NCBI GenBank assembly: GCA_902779845.1 | Contig: CACZCZ010000010.1 | Span: forward strand, 1-64,000 | From: an uncultured Bacteroidales bacterium | Lineage (GTDB): Bacteria; Bacteroidota; Bacteroidia; Bacteroidales; Bacteroidaceae | Direction: 5' to 3' | DNA length: 64,000 bases | In this document: positions 54,295-63,535 of the stretch, in pieces | Layout of the letters: every line of letters starts with the position of its first letter | Numbering within the stretch: position 1 is the first letter of the stretch | The notes under the pieces: model-generated | Databases searched by the model: none | The model's input: the letters and a program-made list of their open reading frames with translations, nothing else | What the model was told of the DNA's origin: nothing | Position numbers and translations under genes: made by a program

Positions 54295-56371
54295 ATGAAA
54301 AAAGATTTTAAATCCATTGATATCTTTGCTGGCATTGAACAGAAGAATGGTCAGCAATGGCAAAAGGAGAATGGCATCACTGCCAACTGGAAGACTCCCG
54401 AGCAAATCGATATTCAGCCCGTCTATACAAAGGAAGACCTCGAAGGCATGGAGCACCTGAACTTCGCTGCCGGTATTCCTCCCTTCCTCCGTGGCCCGTA
54501 CAGCATGATGTACCCCTTCCGCCCGTGGACAATCCGTCAGTACGCCGGCTTCTCCACCGCCGAGGAGTCCAACGCTTTCTATCGTCGTAACCTCGCCAGC
54601 GGTCAAAAGGGCCTCTCCGTGGCCTTCGACCTGCCCACACACCGCGGCTACGACCCTGACAACCCCCGCGTCGTCGGCGATGTCGGTAAGGCCGGTGTGA
54701 GCATCTGCTCGCTCGAGAACATGAAGGTGCTCTTCGACGGCATCCCCTTGAACAAGATGTCCGTCTCCATGACCATGAACGGCGCTGTGCTCCCCGTGCT
54801 CGCCTTCTACATCAATGCAGGTCTGGAGCAGGGCGCCAAGCTCGAGGAGATGGCCGGTACGATCCAGAACGATATCCTCAAGGAGTTCATGGTGCGCAAC
54901 ACCTACATCTACCCGCCCGCCTTCTCCATGAAGATCATCGCCGACATCTTCGAATATACTTCACAGAAGATGCCTAAGTTCAACAGCATCTCCATCTCCG
55001 GCTACCACATGCAGGAGGCTGGTGCCACCGCCGACATCGAGCTGGCTTACACGCTGGCCGACGGTATGGACTACCTCCGCGCAGGTATCAACGCCGGCAT
55101 CGACGTGGATGCCTTCGCACCGCGCCTCAGCTTCTTCTGGGCCATCGGTGTGAACCACTTCATGGAGATTGCCAAGATGCGTGCAGGTCGTCTCTTGTGG
55201 GCTAAGATTGTCAAGAGCTTCGGCGCCAAGAACCCCAAGTCCATGGCACTGCGTACGCACTCCCAGACTTCCGGCTGGTCGCTCACCGAGCAGGATCCCT
55301 TCAACAACGTAGGCCGCACCTGTATCGAGGCTATGGCTGCCGTGCTGGGTCACACCCAGTCGCTGCACACCAACGCCCTCGACGAGGCCATCGCCCTGCC
55401 TACCGACTTCAGCGCACGTATCGCCCGTAACACTCAGATCTACATCCAGAACGAGACGCAGGTGTGCAAGCACATCGACCCGTGGGCTGGTTCCTACTAC
55501 GTCGAGAAGCTGACACAGGAGCTCTACCTCAAGGCTTGGGAGCACATCCAGGAAATCGAGAAGCTCGGCGGTATGGCCAAGGCTATCGAGACGGGTCTGC
55601 CCAAGATGCGTATCGAGGAGGCTGCTGCCCGCACACAGGCTCGCATCGACAGCGGTGTTCAGACCATCGTAGGTGTGAACAAGTACCGCCTCGAGCACGA
55701 GGATCCCATCGACATCCTCGAGATTGACAACACCGCCGTACGTCTGGAGCAGGAAGAGGGCTTGAAGAAGCTCCGCGCCAGCCGCGACAACGAGCAGGTC
55801 AAGAAGGACCTCGCTGCCATCACCGCCTGCGTGCAGGAGTTTGCCGATGGCAAGAAGAGCGAACACAACCTCCTCGACCTCGCCGTCACCGCCGCTGGCC
55901 ACCGTGCCACCCTCGGCGAAATCAGCGATGCCTGCGAGACTGTCGTGGGCCGTTACAAAGCAGTCATTAGAACCATTTCAGGCGTGTATAGTTCAGAAAG
56001 CAAGGCCGACGCAGACTTCGAGGAAGCCTGCCGCCTCACCGAAGAGTTCGCAAAACAGGAGGGCCGTCGTCCTCGTATCATGGTTGCCAAGATGGGTCAG
56101 GACGGTCACGACTGCTCGCGAGGCTGTGGAGAACGACGTCAACATCGTCGGCGCCTCTTCCCTCGCCGCAGGTCACAAGACCCTCATCCCGCAGCTCATC
56201 GAAGAGCTCAAGAAGCTCGGCCGCGAGGACATCATGGTCATCGCCGGCGGTGTCATCCCCGCTCAGGACTACGACTTCCTCTACAAGGCTGGTGTTGCCG
56301 CCGTCTTCGGCCCTGGCACCAGCGTGGCTAAGGCTGCCTGTGAGATGATGAAGCTCTTGCTTGGCAAGTAA
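54295..56371 (+). pseudogene. mutB: Methylmalonyl-CoA mutase large (alpha) subunit, broken by an internal ~86-nt deletion
   Basis: The first 606 or so residues are intact: [51 protein letters not shown], then the start of the B12 domain [13 protein letters not shown]. At about 56112/56113 the sequence jumps from GHD to [20 protein letters not shown] in another frame; the stretch that normally follows (rest of the DxHxxG cobalamin motif and about 29 residues) is missing. The frame and family length fit a loss of about 86 nt. As written, the protein ends in an aberrant Arg-rich tail at 56331 and could not bind B12. It could be a real mutation or an assembly error. Confidence 0.85.
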
Positions 56372-56395
56372 GCACCATCTCCCTGAAAACAGTAT

Positions 56396-56427
56396 CGCCT
56401 GCATCGTATGATGCAGGCGATTTTTAT
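56396..56427. terminator. Bidirectional terminator after mutB
   Basis: Perfect 10-bp stem CGCCTGCATC (56396-56405) and GATGCAGGCG (56410-56419), loop GTAT, followed by a T-rich run. It lies between the convergent mutB and aldo/keto reductase genes. Confidence 0.88.
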
Positions 56428-56430
56428 TTA

Positions 56431-57867
56431 TCAGAGCGGACCGCCCTCTTTCTTCAGCGTCTCCACATATTCGCTGATGCGGTGGAGCTCCTGTGGAATC
56501 TTGATTTGCTGCGGGCAATGGCTTGTGCATTGGTTGCAGCCGATGCAATGGTCTGCCTGGCGCAGGCGGGGCACACTGCGGTCGTAACCCACAAGAAAAG
56601 CCCTACGCTGCTTGCGGTAAGCGGGAGAACCTATGCTCTGTGGAGTGTTGCCTTCGCGGAGGCACTTGTTGTAGTGGGCAAAGATGCCGGGGATATCGAG
56701 GCCGTAGGGACAGGGCATACAGTACTGACAGGCCGTGCAGGGGACCTCCTTCTGGCCGTAGATGAGTTCAGCGATATGGAAAAGGAAGTCGCGCTCCTCG
56801 GGAGTGATGGGATGAAGCGGCGAATAGGTCTTGACATTCTCTTCCAGGTGTTCCATATATGTCATGCCGCTGAGGACGGTCAGGACACCCTCGGGTGTAC
56901 CGGCAAAGCGGAATGCCCACGAGGCGATGCTGGCTTCCGGGTCACGCTGCTTCAACTCTGCAGCGATATCATCGTTGACCTTGGCCAGGCGTCCGCCCAG
57001 TAGCGGTTCCATGATGACTGCCGGGATGCCACGCTTATGAAGTTCTGCGTAGAGGGTGACAGCATCCACGTTTGACTGATTGATCTCGTTGGCATAAAAC
57101 CAATCCAGGTAGTTGAGTTCTATCTGCACGAAATCCCAGTGGTAACGCCCCTCATCATGCAAATTCAACAGAAGCTGAAAGGCGCGATAGTCACCGTGCC
57201 ACGAGAAGCCGAGGTTGCGGATGCGACCTTTCTGCTTCTGTTCCACGAGCCAGTCAGCAAGACCGTTGTTGAGGAAACGGCGCTTGCACACCTCAAGGCC
57301 ACTCAGCTCCTCGTCCGTCTCAGGGTCGTGACCGCCACCGCCTGTACTGTGCAGCAGGAGGTAGTCGATATAGTCGGTCTGCAGCTCCTTCAGCGAGTTC
57401 TCGAACATCTTCTGCGACTCTTCGAGAGACCACAGATGGTTGTCGAAATTGGAGAGTTTCGTGGCAATGAAGTATTTGTCACGCGGGTGGCGCTTCAGGG
57501 CGATACCTGTGCAACGCTCCGAGAAGCCACGGCAATACACGGGGCTGGTGTCGAAATAGTTGACACCATGCGCCAAGGCATAATCCACTTGACGGTTAAT
57601 CATTTCCTGATCGAAGGGACCCGTCTGCGGATCCTCCTCCGAACCTTCGGGGAGCGTCGGCAGGCGCATCATGCCATAACCGAGCAGGCTGACCTTGTCG
57701 CCTGTATTGGGGTTCACACGCATGGTCATGGCTGAGCCGTCAGCGGAATCGACGGTAGCACTACCACGCTTGCAGCCGCTGAGCAGAGCGGCGCCCGGGA
57801 CGATGGCAGCACTGCCACCGGCCATATATTTGAGGAAGTTCCTACGGGATATATTTCTGTCTTTCAT
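56431..57867 (-). CDS. Tat-exported aldo/keto reductase with C-terminal ferredoxin domain
   Basis: 478 residues. The twin-arginine signal SRRNFLKYMAGGSAA is followed by LLSGC, a lipobox, so a Tat lipoprotein is likely. The AKR barrel comes next (GVNYFDTSPVYCRGFSERC; DKYFIATKLS with the catalytic Lys; TDYIDYLLLHSTGG), then two 4Fe-4S motifs at the end (CTACQYCMPCPYGLDIP and CIGCNQCTSHCP). The combination suggests reduction of an exported substrate with electrons from Fe-S partners. It is downstream of a polyferredoxin gene and tatAC. Confidence 0.88.
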   Translation of the reverse strand: MKDRNISRRNFLKYMAGGSAAIVPGAALLSGCKRGSATVDSADGSAMTMRVNPNTGDKVSLLGYGMMRLPTLPEGSEEDPQTGPFDQEMINRQVDYALAHGVNYFDTSPVYCRGFSERCTGIALKRHPRDKYFIATKLSNFDNHLWSLEESQKMFENSLKELQTDYIDYLLLHSTGGGGHDPETDEELSGLEVCKRRFLNNGLADWLVEQKQKGRIRNLGFSWHGDYRAFQLLLNLHDEGRYHWDFVQIELNYLDWFYANEINQSNVDAVTLYAELHKRGIPAVIMEPLLGGRLAKVNDDIAAELKQRDPEASIASWAFRFAGTPEGVLTVLSGMTYMEHLEENVKTYSPLHPITPEERDFLFHIAELIYGQKEVPCTACQYCMPCPYGLDIPGIFAHYNKCLREGNTPQSIGSPAYRKQRRAFLVGYDRSVPRLRQADHCIGCNQCTSHCPQQIKIPQELHRISEYVETLKKEGGPL

Positions 57868-57898
57868 ACCTTTTTCGATTATCTATAAACCATAAGCC

Positions 57899-59398
57899 CT
57901 AAACGAATTTATGCGCCTCGTGCCCTTCGACGTAGATGGCGCTGAAGGGGCGGGCGGGGCAGAGGTTCTCACAGGCACCGCAACCGATGCACAGCGACTC
58001 GTTGATAGCGGGGATGTAAGTACCGAGTTCGTCGTTGGGATCGAGGGGTACCATCTGGATGGCTCCCGTGGGGCAGTGGCGGGCACAGTTGCCGCATTCC
58101 ACCTCATCATTGATGGCGACGCAGTTTTTCTTCACGAAGACAGCATGACCGATTTGGATGCTGGACTTCTCCTCTTGCTGGATGGGACGGATGGCGCCCG
58201 CAGGACATACCTCGGAACAGCGCGTACATTCAGGACGACAGTAGCCGCGCTCATAGGACATCTCGGGCTGCATCAGCGTGAGCAGGTCGCCGCTGGGCCG
58301 CAGCACCTGGTTCGGACATTGGGCCACACACAGCTGACAGCCCGTGCAATGCTGATGGAAATGGCTTGCCGACAGGGAACCCGGAGGCGTCAGCTTTGTC
58401 TTGCGCTCAGGTGCCACCTTGTCCTCGATGTCAGCCAGTCCACCATCCATCTTGGTCTTTACCTGCGCTAAGGCGGCAGCAGTGCCAGCCAGCCCAAGAC
58501 CAAGCAGGAACGCACGCCGTTCCCCGTTGGGCTTATTAGCCCCATGGGTTCCATTAGACCCCTGGGCCTTATGCAGCCTTGGCGCGTCATACTTCAGCGC
58601 CCCGAACTTACAACTGTCCACACAATTGCCGCACACCACGCAGCGCGAGTAATCGACCGTGTGGTTCTTGTAGTCGATGCAGGATGCCTTACAGCTCTTG
58701 CTGCAGGCGGAGCAGTTCTTGCACTTGTCCTCGTCGAAACGGATTTTCAGAACCGAGAAGCGGGCGAGGAAGCTCAAGCAGGTGCCGACAGGACAGATGG
58801 TATTGCAATAGGTGCGACCGCCTATCCAAGCCAGCACTGCCAGCACAACGAAGGTGACAGCGGCAATGATGAACGTGGGCAAGCCACGCATCCACACATC
58901 AACGTGGTAGAAGGCATAGCTGTCATATTTCGCGGCAATGGCAGCCAGGACATTGTTGCCCCAGCCGTAAAGGGGCGCAAAGAGGTTCGCAGCGATACGA
59001 CCGTAGCTGCTGTAAGGTGCCAACAGCGCCACAAAAGAGCCGACGCCGGCTACGAGGGCGACGATGAACAGCAGCAACACCGGATAGCGCAGCCACTTCA
59101 TCTCCTTCGAGAAACCATAGCGCCCCACCTTATTATTCTTACGCGGGCGCAGGCGCGCGAGGAGGTCCTGAAGGATTCCCAAAGGACAGATGATGGAGCA
59201 GTAGATGCGCCCGAAGATGATGGTCAGCGCTACCAAGGCGATGATGACGCCCACATTCAGCGCCAACACCGAGGGCAGGAACTGAATCTTGGCCAACCAG
59301 CCAAGGTAGGTGTGAAGGATGCCAGTGACGTCAAGGAACAATAGCGTTATGCCGATAAAGACGATGCTGGCAAGGATGATTCTGATTTTTCTAAGCAT
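57899..59398 (-). CDS. Membrane polyferredoxin (NapH/CcoG-like 4Fe-4S protein)
   Basis: 499 residues. Four or five N-terminal membrane helices carry two Cys pairs (YCSIICPLGILQD and YCNTICPVGTCLS). Then come ferredoxin motifs CKNCSACSKSC and CVVCGNCVDSC, an internal hydrophobic segment preceded by GERRAFLLGLGLAG, and further clusters CTGCQLCVAQCP, CTRCSEVCP, CGNCARHCP, CIGCGACENLCP. It likely moves electrons from the membrane pool to periplasmic partners such as the neighbouring Tat-exported reductase. The linker RLHKAQGSNGTHGANKP looks repeat-derived. 31 bp to the AKR gene. Confidence 0.88.
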   Translation of the reverse strand: MLRKIRIILASIVFIGITLLFLDVTGILHTYLGWLAKIQFLPSVLALNVGVIIALVALTIIFGRIYCSIICPLGILQDLLARLRPRKNNKVGRYGFSKEMKWLRYPVLLLFIVALVAGVGSFVALLAPYSSYGRIAANLFAPLYGWGNNVLAAIAAKYDSYAFYHVDVWMRGLPTFIIAAVTFVVLAVLAWIGGRTYCNTICPVGTCLSFLARFSVLKIRFDEDKCKNCSACSKSCKASCIDYKNHTVDYSRCVVCGNCVDSCKFGALKYDAPRLHKAQGSNGTHGANKPNGERRAFLLGLGLAGTAAALAQVKTKMDGGLADIEDKVAPERKTKLTPPGSLSASHFHQHCTGCQLCVAQCPNQVLRPSGDLLTLMQPEMSYERGYCRPECTRCSEVCPAGAIRPIQQEEKSSIQIGHAVFVKKNCVAINDEVECGNCARHCPTGAIQMVPLDPNDELGTYIPAINESLCIGCGACENLCPARPFSAIYVEGHEAHKFV

Positions 59399-59520
59399 AT
59401 TGGGAGTTTAGGGGGGTAAGGGTTTAAAAGGTTTAAGAGTTCAAAGAGTTTAAGGGGTTCAAGGAGTTTAAGAGTTTAAGAGTTCAAGGGGGTCAAGGGG
59501 TTCAAGGAGTTCAAGGAGCA
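59399..59520. repeat. GTTTAAGA/GTTCAAGG repeat between polyferredoxin gene and tatC
   Basis: 8- and 9-bp units (AGTTTAAG, GGTTCAAGG) rather than 7. Similar in style to the heptamer arrays. Confidence 0.8.
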
Positions 59521-59551
59521 CTCCCCTCACTCGCACGGCGCAAAGGGACCT

Positions 59552-60322
59552 TCACGCTTGAAGAACAGGAGAGGAGGCAGGGGGAGAAGTCCATTTTACA
59601 ATCCAAATGCTGGCCTCATACAACAGCCAGATGGGGAGGGATACCACAAACAGCGTCATGATGTCGGCTGTAGGGGTGATCACAGCGGCGATGATGAGGA
59701 TGGCCACGATGGCGTGCCGACGGTACTGCGACATCCACGAAGCTTTCAGCATGCCGAAACGGGCAAGGAGCCAGGCCACGACAGGGATCTCAAAGATGAT
59801 GCCGAAGAGCAGCGAGAGCAGCAACAGCGTATCGACATAGCTGCTGAGGGTGAGCAGATTGGTGATGTCGGCGCTGACGCTGTAGGTGCCCAGAAAGCGC
59901 ACGGTCAGTGGGAACACCAGCAGGTAGTTGACCACCAGTCCTATCATGAACATCGTGTAGGAGGCGCCAATCAAACGGATGCCGGCACGCCGCTCATTGT
60001 CGTACAAAGCAGGCGAGATGAAGCGGAACAGGACGTAGATGATGTAGGGCGAGGCCACCAGAAGCCCGGCCACCAGAGCGACCTTCATGTGGATCATGAA
60101 CTGTTCGGTGAGTTCGGTGTTCACGAGGTTGATGTGGAAAGGCTCAGCACCCAACCAGCGGTACGTGGGGAAGTCGCTGCTACGCGGCCACAACACCAAG
60201 CGGAAGAGCCAGTCCTTCATGCTGAAAGCACCGATACCCATGACAACGCCTGCCACCAGCACCTTGATAATGCTGCTGCGCAGGACATCAAGATGATCCC
60301 AAAAGGTCATCTCCTCCTCCAT
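59552..60322 (-). CDS. tatC: Sec-independent translocase TatC
   Basis: 256 residues, six membrane helices. N-terminal MTFWDHLDVLRSSIIKVL is the TatC signature (E-HL-ELR type), with the periplasmic FISPALYDNERR loop and FGIIFEIPVVAWLLARFGML. Core receptor of the twin-arginine pathway. Its start overlaps the tatA stop by 1 bp. The genes downstream encode a Tat substrate, so transporter and cargo may be cotranscribed. Confidence 0.93.
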   Translation of the reverse strand: MEEEMTFWDHLDVLRSSIIKVLVAGVVMGIGAFSMKDWLFRLVLWPRSSDFPTYRWLGAEPFHINLVNTELTEQFMIHMKVALVAGLLVASPYIIYVLFRFISPALYDNERRAGIRLIGASYTMFMIGLVVNYLLVFPLTVRFLGTYSVSADITNLLTLSSYVDTLLLLSLLFGIIFEIPVVAWLLARFGMLKASWMSQYRRHAIVAILIIAAVITPTADIMTLFVVSLPIWLLYEASIWIVKWTSPPASSPVLQA

Positions 60323-60513
60323 TACTGTGCTACTTCTTTGGTGTTGGTCGTAGCCTTCTCGTCTTTGGAGGCTTCCTGGTCGATGCCGTTCATGCCGTCC
60401 TTGAAGCTTTTGACGCCCTTACCGAGGCCCTTCATGAGTTCAGGGATTTTTTTGCCTCCGAAGAGCAAGAGCACGACGATGCAGATAAGAATGATTTCGG
60501 GAGTTCCTAACAT
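60322..60513 (-). CDS. tatA: Sec-independent translocase TatA/E
   Basis: 63 residues. One N-terminal membrane helix [18 protein letters not shown], then the amphipathic helix with [20 protein letters not shown] and a charged tail, which is the normal TatA layout. First gene of the Tat operon; a -7 box TATTTTTG lies at 60546-60553 on the minus strand. Confidence 0.93.
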   Translation of the reverse strand: MLGTPEIILICIVVLLLFGGKKIPELMKGLGKGVKSFKDGMNGIDQEASKDEKATTNTKEVAQ

Positions 60514-60545
60514 AGTTATAAGATATTAAGTGTTGATTTTGGGGG

Positions 60546-60553
60546 CAAAAATA
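60546..60553 (-). promoter_or_regulatory. -7 element of the tat operon
   Basis: TATTTTTG on the minus strand, 33 bp upstream of tatA. Confidence 0.55.
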
Positions 60554-60628
60554 GATGTTTTTTGCGAGAATATCGGTCTTACCATGAATTATTTCGCATG
60601 AAAGCGACTGCTTTTTACAAATATTACC

Positions 60629-60636
60629 TATCTTTG
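60629..60636 (+). promoter_or_regulatory. -7 element of the beta-barrel protein gene
   Basis: TATCTTTG, 59 bp before the ATG. Confidence 0.6.
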
Positions 60637-60694
60637 CACCCGTAAAAGCAAAAATAAAACCAATCATAACAAACGCTTAAATCCACTAACGAGT

Positions 60695-61282
60695 ATGAAA
60701 AAACTAATGATGCTTTTCTGCGTCGCACTCATGAGCGTCGGCGCTTCCGCACAGGAGTACTATGAAGAAGAGGAAGAAGGCGCCAAGGCTGGCGACTGGG
60801 CTATCGGCCTGAATCTCGGCATGGGCTTCGGCGGCATTCCCACGGTGGTCAACCACGACATCACCGAAGGCTATGTGAATTTCGGTTTGGTTCCGAAGGT
60901 GCAGTACTACGTCACCGACGCCTTCCGTCCTGAAATCTCCTTCAGCTACTTCATTGAGAACAAGCGCCAGAGCTTCTGGGACATCAACCTGAATTTCCAC
61001 TACCTCTTCCACATGAAGTATGGCATCTACATCTACCCCATCATCGGTGCCACATTCCAGCACTACCACTACGACTACGCCAAGGATTCCGCAACCAGGG
61101 CTGTCTTAGAGGCTGGAGGTATAAACTTCAAAGGTAACGACTGGCACTTCGGCCTCAATGCAGGTGCAGGTGTGCAGTATGACATCACATCCAATCTTTA
61201 CGCCAACCTTGAAATGAAGTACCAGTATGTGAAGGACTACGGCCGCGGCGTCCTGCAGCTGGGCATCGGCTACCGCTTCTAA
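60695..61282 (+). CDS. Small outer-membrane beta-barrel protein
   Basis: 195 residues. Signal peptide MKKLMMLFCVALMSVGASAQ, then an acidic stretch YYEEEEEG, then alternating beta-strands (AIGLNLGMGFGG, PEISFSYFIE, INLNFHYLFHM, WHFGLNAGAGVQYDI) ending VLQLGIGYRF with the C-terminal Phe expected of outer-membrane barrels. About eight strands, OmpA/OmpW-like porin family of Bacteroidetes. Function not assigned. Followed by a strong terminator shared with the convergent gene. Confidence 0.85.
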   Translation: MKKLMMLFCVALMSVGASAQEYYEEEEEGAKAGDWAIGLNLGMGFGGIPTVVNHDITEGYVNFGLVPKVQYYVTDAFRPEISFSYFIENKRQSFWDINLNFHYLFHMKYGIYIYPIIGATFQHYHYDYAKDSATRAVLEAGGINFKGNDWHFGLNAGAGVQYDITSNLYANLEMKYQYVKDYGRGVLQLGIGYRF

Positions 61283-61302
61283 CGATATAGGTCACATATC
61301 AA

Positions 61303-61342
61303 AAAAAGAAGGTTGAGACTATTCCGTCTCAACCTTCTTTTT
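61303..61342. terminator. Bidirectional terminator between the barrel and GH84-like genes
   Basis: Arms AAAAAGAAGGTTGAGAC (61303-61319) and GTCTCAACCTTCTTTTT (61326-61342), loop TATTCC, with A/T runs on both ends. The stop codon of the minus-strand gene lies in the loop. Confidence 0.88.
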
Positions 61343-63259
61343 TGCTTCTTCGCGCAAGTCCTTCAATAGTGGTTGCAGATAGACAGCCGCGGGTTCTGCC
61401 GTCTGCACGCTGAGCGTGATGTCGGCGCCCAAACCGCTTAATATCTCGAACTGGAAGTCGGGCGTATTATCAAGGTCTGCAACGGTTGTCGGCTCCTTTC
61501 CCTCTAAACGCTCAGCACACTCAGCCGCCATCGCCTCCAGCTTCAGCAGCCACGGACGGATGTCACCGTAGAACAGGCGGTCAGGCTGTCGGGAGGAGGT
61601 GACCATACCCTTCATCGTCTGACAAGCCGCCACCACACGCCTCAGTTCGTTCACCAAAGCCCAGGGCTGCGGGCGCCCTTCTGCCACAGAACGGCGATAG
61701 TTACCTACGAGATATGCCAGGGCATCGCCGTCGAAGTAGCGAAGATACGGTGCCAACTTACGCAGAGCCGCCGCATACGTCGTGCCTACCACTGCCGGAA
61801 GGGCAGCCTCCCAGCTGCGGTGGTTGTCGAAGGCAGCGTTGTTCCAGGCATAGTCGGCGATGCTGAACAGCGCTATCTTGGAGGCCTCACCCTGCTGCAT
61901 GGGGTTGCTGATGAGCGTAGAGGTTCCCTGCAGTGATCCCTGTAGCCGATCCAGCGTGATGATATGTTTCTCGTCGCTGAAGTTCGCATAGGTGTCCATG
62001 GGGAAGAGTTTGGTGACATCGTTGTCATTGCAGGGGTAGTTCCACCACCAGCTGGCATCACGTCCCAGCCACTCGCGCACCACGGCGAGGTCGGCATTGT
62101 TGGGCACCGACCACACGTTGCGTCCTGTGATATAAATGCGCACCTTCTCAGGCACGCTGCTCAAGGCATTGAAGAAGCGCTTGCCCTGCTCCGCCGAGAC
62201 CCACGAGAAAGCATAGAGCTGCGGCACATAGTGCAGGGGGCGCACGGTATCAGCAGGCGCAGATTTCGGCCCATTCCATCGGGCATCTATGCGCTGTTGC
62301 AACGCTGTCAGACGGTTGGCACCCAGCTGCAGCGTGGCATCATCCGACGGTACTCCCACATCATCCACGAAGACGCCGAACTGTCGCACACCCAGTGCGT
62401 GCATATCACCGAACTTATGCATAATCTGATCCATCACCTCCTGGTTGTTGGCATCAGTGAAAGCCGTTCCCGGATGAATGGCCCAGATGAAGTTCACCTT
62501 CATGGCCTGCCCCGTCTCCGCAATATCACGCAGCATATCCTGCGAGAGATAGCCGATTCGCAACTGCTCAGGCGTAATCGCAGCAGGGTACGGCTCCGCC
62601 CATTTCTGCGAGTGATACGGGTCAGACTTGGCGCCGTACATATACGTGTTCATCTTATAGCGCGCCATGAAGCGGAACAGATCCTTGGTCACCTCAGCGC
62701 TGTACGGCACCCCGTAGTAGCCCTCAATCACCCCGCGGTCGCGCACGTCGGCATAGTCTTCGATGCACACACAAGGCATCTCCTGACTGCCAGCGTCGAG
62801 CATCTGCTCCAACGAGGCCAGGCCGCAGAACACCGCGTCCGTGTGCTCGCCCCATATCAGCACCTGCGCCAGCCCCTGCTTGTCAGCGGTGAGGCTGAGC
62901 ACATGGCGGTCGTATTTGGGCTGTGAGAACACCGTTGCGGGCAGCCTCAGACTTGTCGCCTGTTTATCCACCACGCCGCACGAGGTATGGATTCCCAGCA
63001 ACACATTGCTCTGTCCGCGTTGGGGGCGCGCCGAGCGCGTGACCTTCAGGCCATGCTCTTGCAGCACACCCACAGCCCTCGCCACCGTGGCTTCGTCAAC
63101 GCCGACCTCAGCCACCACATTGACGGTGGCAGACATACGTCCCCGGCCCTCCACAGCCGTTTGTCGTTGAGGAACAGGATAGATCGTGTACACTCCCGGC
63201 CACGCCATAGCAGCCAGTGTCAGACAACAGGAAAAGAGAAAAGCTAGAGGTCTCATCAT
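61319..63259 (-). CDS. Beta-N-acetylglucosaminidase, GH84-like (NagJ/OGA type)
   Basis: About 646 residues from Met10 of the longest frame; this start gives the signal MMRPLAFLFSCCLTLAAMA, and the promoter box covers the longer TTG start. An N-terminal GH20b-like domain (~55-165) is followed by the catalytic barrel: DRGVIEGYYGVPYS, HPGTAFTDANNQEVM and the paired Asp in FGVFVDDVGVPSD, the GH84 acid/base pair. It should release GlcNAc from glycans or O-GlcNAc from proteins, outside the cytoplasm. The C-terminal helical part ends in EEAKKKVETE. The enzyme suits growth on mucin-type host glycans. Confidence 0.85.
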   Translation of the reverse strand: MMRPLAFLFSCCLTLAAMAWPGVYTIYPVPQRQTAVEGRGRMSATVNVVAEVGVDEATVARAVGVLQEHGLKVTRSARPQRGQSNVLLGIHTSCGVVDKQATSLRLPATVFSQPKYDRHVLSLTADKQGLAQVLIWGEHTDAVFCGLASLEQMLDAGSQEMPCVCIEDYADVRDRGVIEGYYGVPYSAEVTKDLFRFMARYKMNTYMYGAKSDPYHSQKWAEPYPAAITPEQLRIGYLSQDMLRDIAETGQAMKVNFIWAIHPGTAFTDANNQEVMDQIMHKFGDMHALGVRQFGVFVDDVGVPSDDATLQLGANRLTALQQRIDARWNGPKSAPADTVRPLHYVPQLYAFSWVSAEQGKRFFNALSSVPEKVRIYITGRNVWSVPNNADLAVVREWLGRDASWWWNYPCNDNDVTKLFPMDTYANFSDEKHIITLDRLQGSLQGTSTLISNPMQQGEASKIALFSIADYAWNNAAFDNHRSWEAALPAVVGTTYAAALRKLAPYLRYFDGDALAYLVGNYRRSVAEGRPQPWALVNELRRVVAACQTMKGMVTSSRQPDRLFYGDIRPWLLKLEAMAAECAERLEGKEPTTVADLDNTPDFQFEILSGLGADITLSVQTAEPAAVYLQPLLKDLREEAKKKVETE

Positions 63260-63284
63260 AGAAGCTATTAAGGTTTCACGCCAC

Positions 63285-63315
63285 AAAAGTAATCAATATT
63301 CACGCTCAAACAAAA
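63285..63315 (-). promoter_or_regulatory. Promoter of the GH84-like gene
   Basis: Minus strand -33 TTTG and -7 TACTTTTG with about 19 bp between them. Positions are accurate to a few bases. Transcription starts downstream of the TTG that opens the longest frame. The rest of 63320-63500 shows no gene. Confidence 0.65.
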
Positions 63316-63501
63316 GAAAAGATGAAGTTTGTTACATAACCCATCATAAATACCTGACCATCGAGGGCCACGGCACCTAAACATGTGTGTACAGGTCCTT
63401 TTTTGACGTGAATCCATGACACAGGCGGCCTATTTTGAATAAATTTTATTGAACGGACACATTTCTTCTATTTCGATGCCGTTTAATAAGAATAAAAGCG
63501 G

Positions 63502-63509
63502 TACTTTTG
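63502..63509 (+). promoter_or_regulatory. -7 element of the SLC13-type permease gene
   Basis: TACTTTTG, 27 bp before the ATG. Confidence 0.6.
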
Positions 63510-63535
63510 CAAGCAGAAATCATCAAAAGAAAGAT

